From assembly GCF_000368565.1 (NCBI RefSeq), contig NZ_KB849549.1, positions 372,001-436,000 on the forward strand: DNA of 64,000 bases, given 5' to 3'. The first letter of the stretch is position 1; each line of letters opens with the position of its first letter. Source of the stretch: Acinetobacter gerneri DSM 14967 = CIP 107464 = MTCC 9824 (GTDB lineage: Bacteria > Pseudomonadota > Gammaproteobacteria > Pseudomonadales > Moraxellaceae). Shown here piece by piece: positions 62,499 to 64,000 of this stretch. Below the pieces are notes generated by a model. The model did no database searches. It was not told the DNA's origin and worked only from the letters and a program-made list of their open reading frames with translations. Both the position numbers and the translations under genes were made by a program.

Positions 62499-63227
62499 TC
62501 AAAGCTGATGCAACACAGCATAAGCACCAAAAATAACTAAGCCACAGAAAAATACTTTACGAAATTTTTGTTCAGGAATGCGATAACGAATTTTTGTACC
62601 TGCCCACATACCGATCAACGAAGGAATCAATGCAATAAACGATAATTTCCAATCAAGCGGAATATTTTCCACAGGATTTTGATGTAAAAACACAGCCAAA
62701 CAAATCGTAGAAACCGTAAATGCCAAGCCTAACGACTGGACGAGATCATCTCGTTTTTGCCCTAAGCCTTGCAAATAAGGCACAACTGGAATCACCACAA
62801 CCCCTGTTGCAACGGTCAACGCACCGCCGAGGTAACCCACGACAGGTCCTAACCATTTTTCATGCGGTGCCAAATTTGGCATGCTTTTGGCAAATAAACC
62901 ATACAGTCCGTACAACGCCAACATCGCACCTAAAAGTGCTTCACTGTGAAATTGGCTATGACCCAAAGTCGGAAAAACACTCCAGATCGAACCGACAATG
63001 ATCCCTGCTAGCATCGGCCAAAAACGGCGGATCAAACGCAGTACATTACCTTCTGCAAATAACTGCCAAAAATTGGTGACCATCGATGGGATAATCAACA
63101 ATGTTGCTGCCTGAAAAGGACTGATTACCAAGGTCAATAAGCCCATAGATACAGCAGGTAATCCAAGTCCGATGGTGCCTTTAATCATGCCTGCTATGGC
63201 AAACACCACAATAACGATCCACACCAT
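62499..63227 (-). CDS. TSUP family transporter (TauE/SafE)
   Basis: This 242-residue membrane protein has seven to eight hydrophobic helices and the TauE/SafE pattern: the glycine-rich GMIKGTIGLGLPAVSMGLL at the N-terminus and its internal repeat GYLGGALTVATGVVVIPVVPYLQGLG. The family moves sulfite, sulfoacetate and related anions across the inner membrane. It is convergent with the DUF1275 gene. A sulfur-related substrate is only suggested by the family. Confidence 0.88.
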   Translation of the reverse strand: MVWIVIVVFAIAGMIKGTIGLGLPAVSMGLLTLVISPFQAATLLIIPSMVTNFWQLFAEGNVLRLIRRFWPMLAGIIVGSIWSVFPTLGHSQFHSEALLGAMLALYGLYGLFAKSMPNLAPHEKWLGPVVGYLGGALTVATGVVVIPVVPYLQGLGQKRDDLVQSLGLAFTVSTICLAVFLHQNPVENIPLDWKLSFIALIPSLIGMWAGTKIRYRIPEQKFRKVFFCGLVIFGAYAVLHQL

Positions 63228-63481
63228 AACTTGATACCCAAAACTAAATTAGTCTCATGCTATAAAAATTTATAAAATTAAAAAATCAGTGTTTTTTGAA
63301 GTAAGCCTCAACTTTTCATTGAGGGTCTAATCAAAAAAGAATATTGTTTTAATTCATTAGGATAGTAGGACAAAAAACGATCAATAATTTCATTATATTT
63401 CAACCAATTGAATCACAAATATTGGTGATATAAGCCTGCTTTTTTTGATGCTAAATTCGCTCTTTTTAATGGAACTAAAAA

Positions 63482-64000
63482 ATGTTCAAATCCATTTTGA
63501 CAATGTCTAGCATCTTCTATGCACTAAGCGCAGCAACCCTCTCCTTTGCCACACCAGTCATCGTCAAAGATGATCAAATTTCCGATCTAATAAAAAAAGT
63601 TGAATACCGCAGTCAGCAAGACGAAAAACAAATCACCAAAATAGAAAATCAAATGTTGGATCGTGCGAGTTGGAATATCAAATGTAAATATAAAGTGTTT
63701 GACGATACCAAAGTGTGTCTTATGCAAAAAGGCGACCTCAGCGTTCTACATCTAAATAACCAATTCATCGTCAATATCGGAGAAAAAGTCCTTAAAAACT
63801 CAATGGTTTCAGTGAAAATTGATAACCATAAAATTTTCCAAGATCGTGAGGGTTTATTTCGCAATGCAAATACCATGATTGAGCAATTTAAACGTGGAAA
63901 TTTTGTTTTTGCGCGCTATGTGACGAGCTCAAAAAATCAAGAAATTGAACGGAAAATTTCACTTGCTGGGTTTACCGAAGCATTTAATGATATGGAAAGT
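63482..64000 (+). CDS. Secreted protein of unknown function (partial, runs off window)
   Basis: An open frame starts at the ATG at 63482 and continues through the window end without a stop (173 codons seen). The N-terminus is a Sec signal peptide (MFKSILTMSSIFYALSAATLSFA, about 1-23). The mature part has two cysteines (IKCKYKVFDDTKVCLM) that could form a disulfide and no domain I recognise. Its codon use resembles the chromosomal background. Confidence 0.75.
   Translation, partial: MFKSILTMSSIFYALSAATLSFATPVIVKDDQISDLIKKVEYRSQQDEKQITKIENQMLDRASWNIKCKYKVFDDTKVCLMQKGDLSVLHLNNQFIVNIGEKVLKNSMVSVKIDNHKIFQDREGLFRNANTMIEQFKRGNFVFARYVTSSKNQEIERKISLAGFTEAFNDMES

Overview
The window looks like chromosomal DNA of an Acinetobacter-type gammaproteobacterium. 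This is inferred from the AT-rich codon use, the dapA-bamC-purC order, the dapB/dnaJ neighbourhood and many family-level matches; no rRNA or marker gene fixes the species. I see no tRNA, rRNA, CRISPR array or replication origin.

Region 1 (1-9700) is accessory. It holds a small serine recombinase (minus strand) with paired inverted repeats before its start. A very AT-rich, tightly packed four-gene operon follows (1407-5662): a small protein, a 735-residue protein with an HEVMH zinc-protease motif, an unrecognised 297-residue protein, and a stand-alone SIR2-like NADase-type protein. I read this as a candidate anti-phage or abortive-infection system whose gene combination I do not recognise. Next to it, a complete IS3-family element (5930-7115, GCT target duplication) sits inside a short palindromic repeat. 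An uninterrupted copy of that repeat lies at about 9557-9662, after an AraC regulator and an aldo/keto reductase.

Region 2 (9.7-20 kb): a DUF4031 protein, a GNAT acetyltransferase, an operon of an exported arylsulfatase and a lipoprotein formylglycine-generating enzyme, DUF523, a BASS-family transporter, pncA, an MFS transporter, then the housekeeping block dapA-bamC-purC.

Region 3 (20-36 kb): a tautomerase/carboxymuconolactone-decarboxylase pair with a divergent LysR regulator; amiE-amiB behind a good sigma-54 promoter; a secreted phosphodiesterase with an apparent degenerate second barrel; rarA; a Fur-box-controlled siderophore-esterase-like protein; a YcgN-type Cys-cluster protein; a 52-residue DUF1328 protein; dienelactone hydrolase, HIT protein, mutY, an M23 peptidase lipoprotein, tag, and a zinc alcohol dehydrogenase.

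Region 4 (36-47 kb): a MocR regulator, a YafC-like LysR regulator, dkgB, an MFS exporter, a START-domain protein, dapB, then about 4.3 kb of lineage-variable genes (lipoprotein, zinc-ribbon membrane protein, GTPase, SIMPL protein) between dapB and dnaJ, which are neighbours in many gammaproteobacteria.

Region 5 (47-64 kb): an RND pump and adaptor divergent from a TetR regulator with a palindromic operator; ppc; an NCS2 nucleobase permease; then a probable catabolic cluster (LysR, YcaC-like hydrolase, YtcJ-like amidohydrolase with a Cys/His-rich tail, XapX protein, DUF1275 protein), a TSUP transporter and a secreted protein cut by the window edge.
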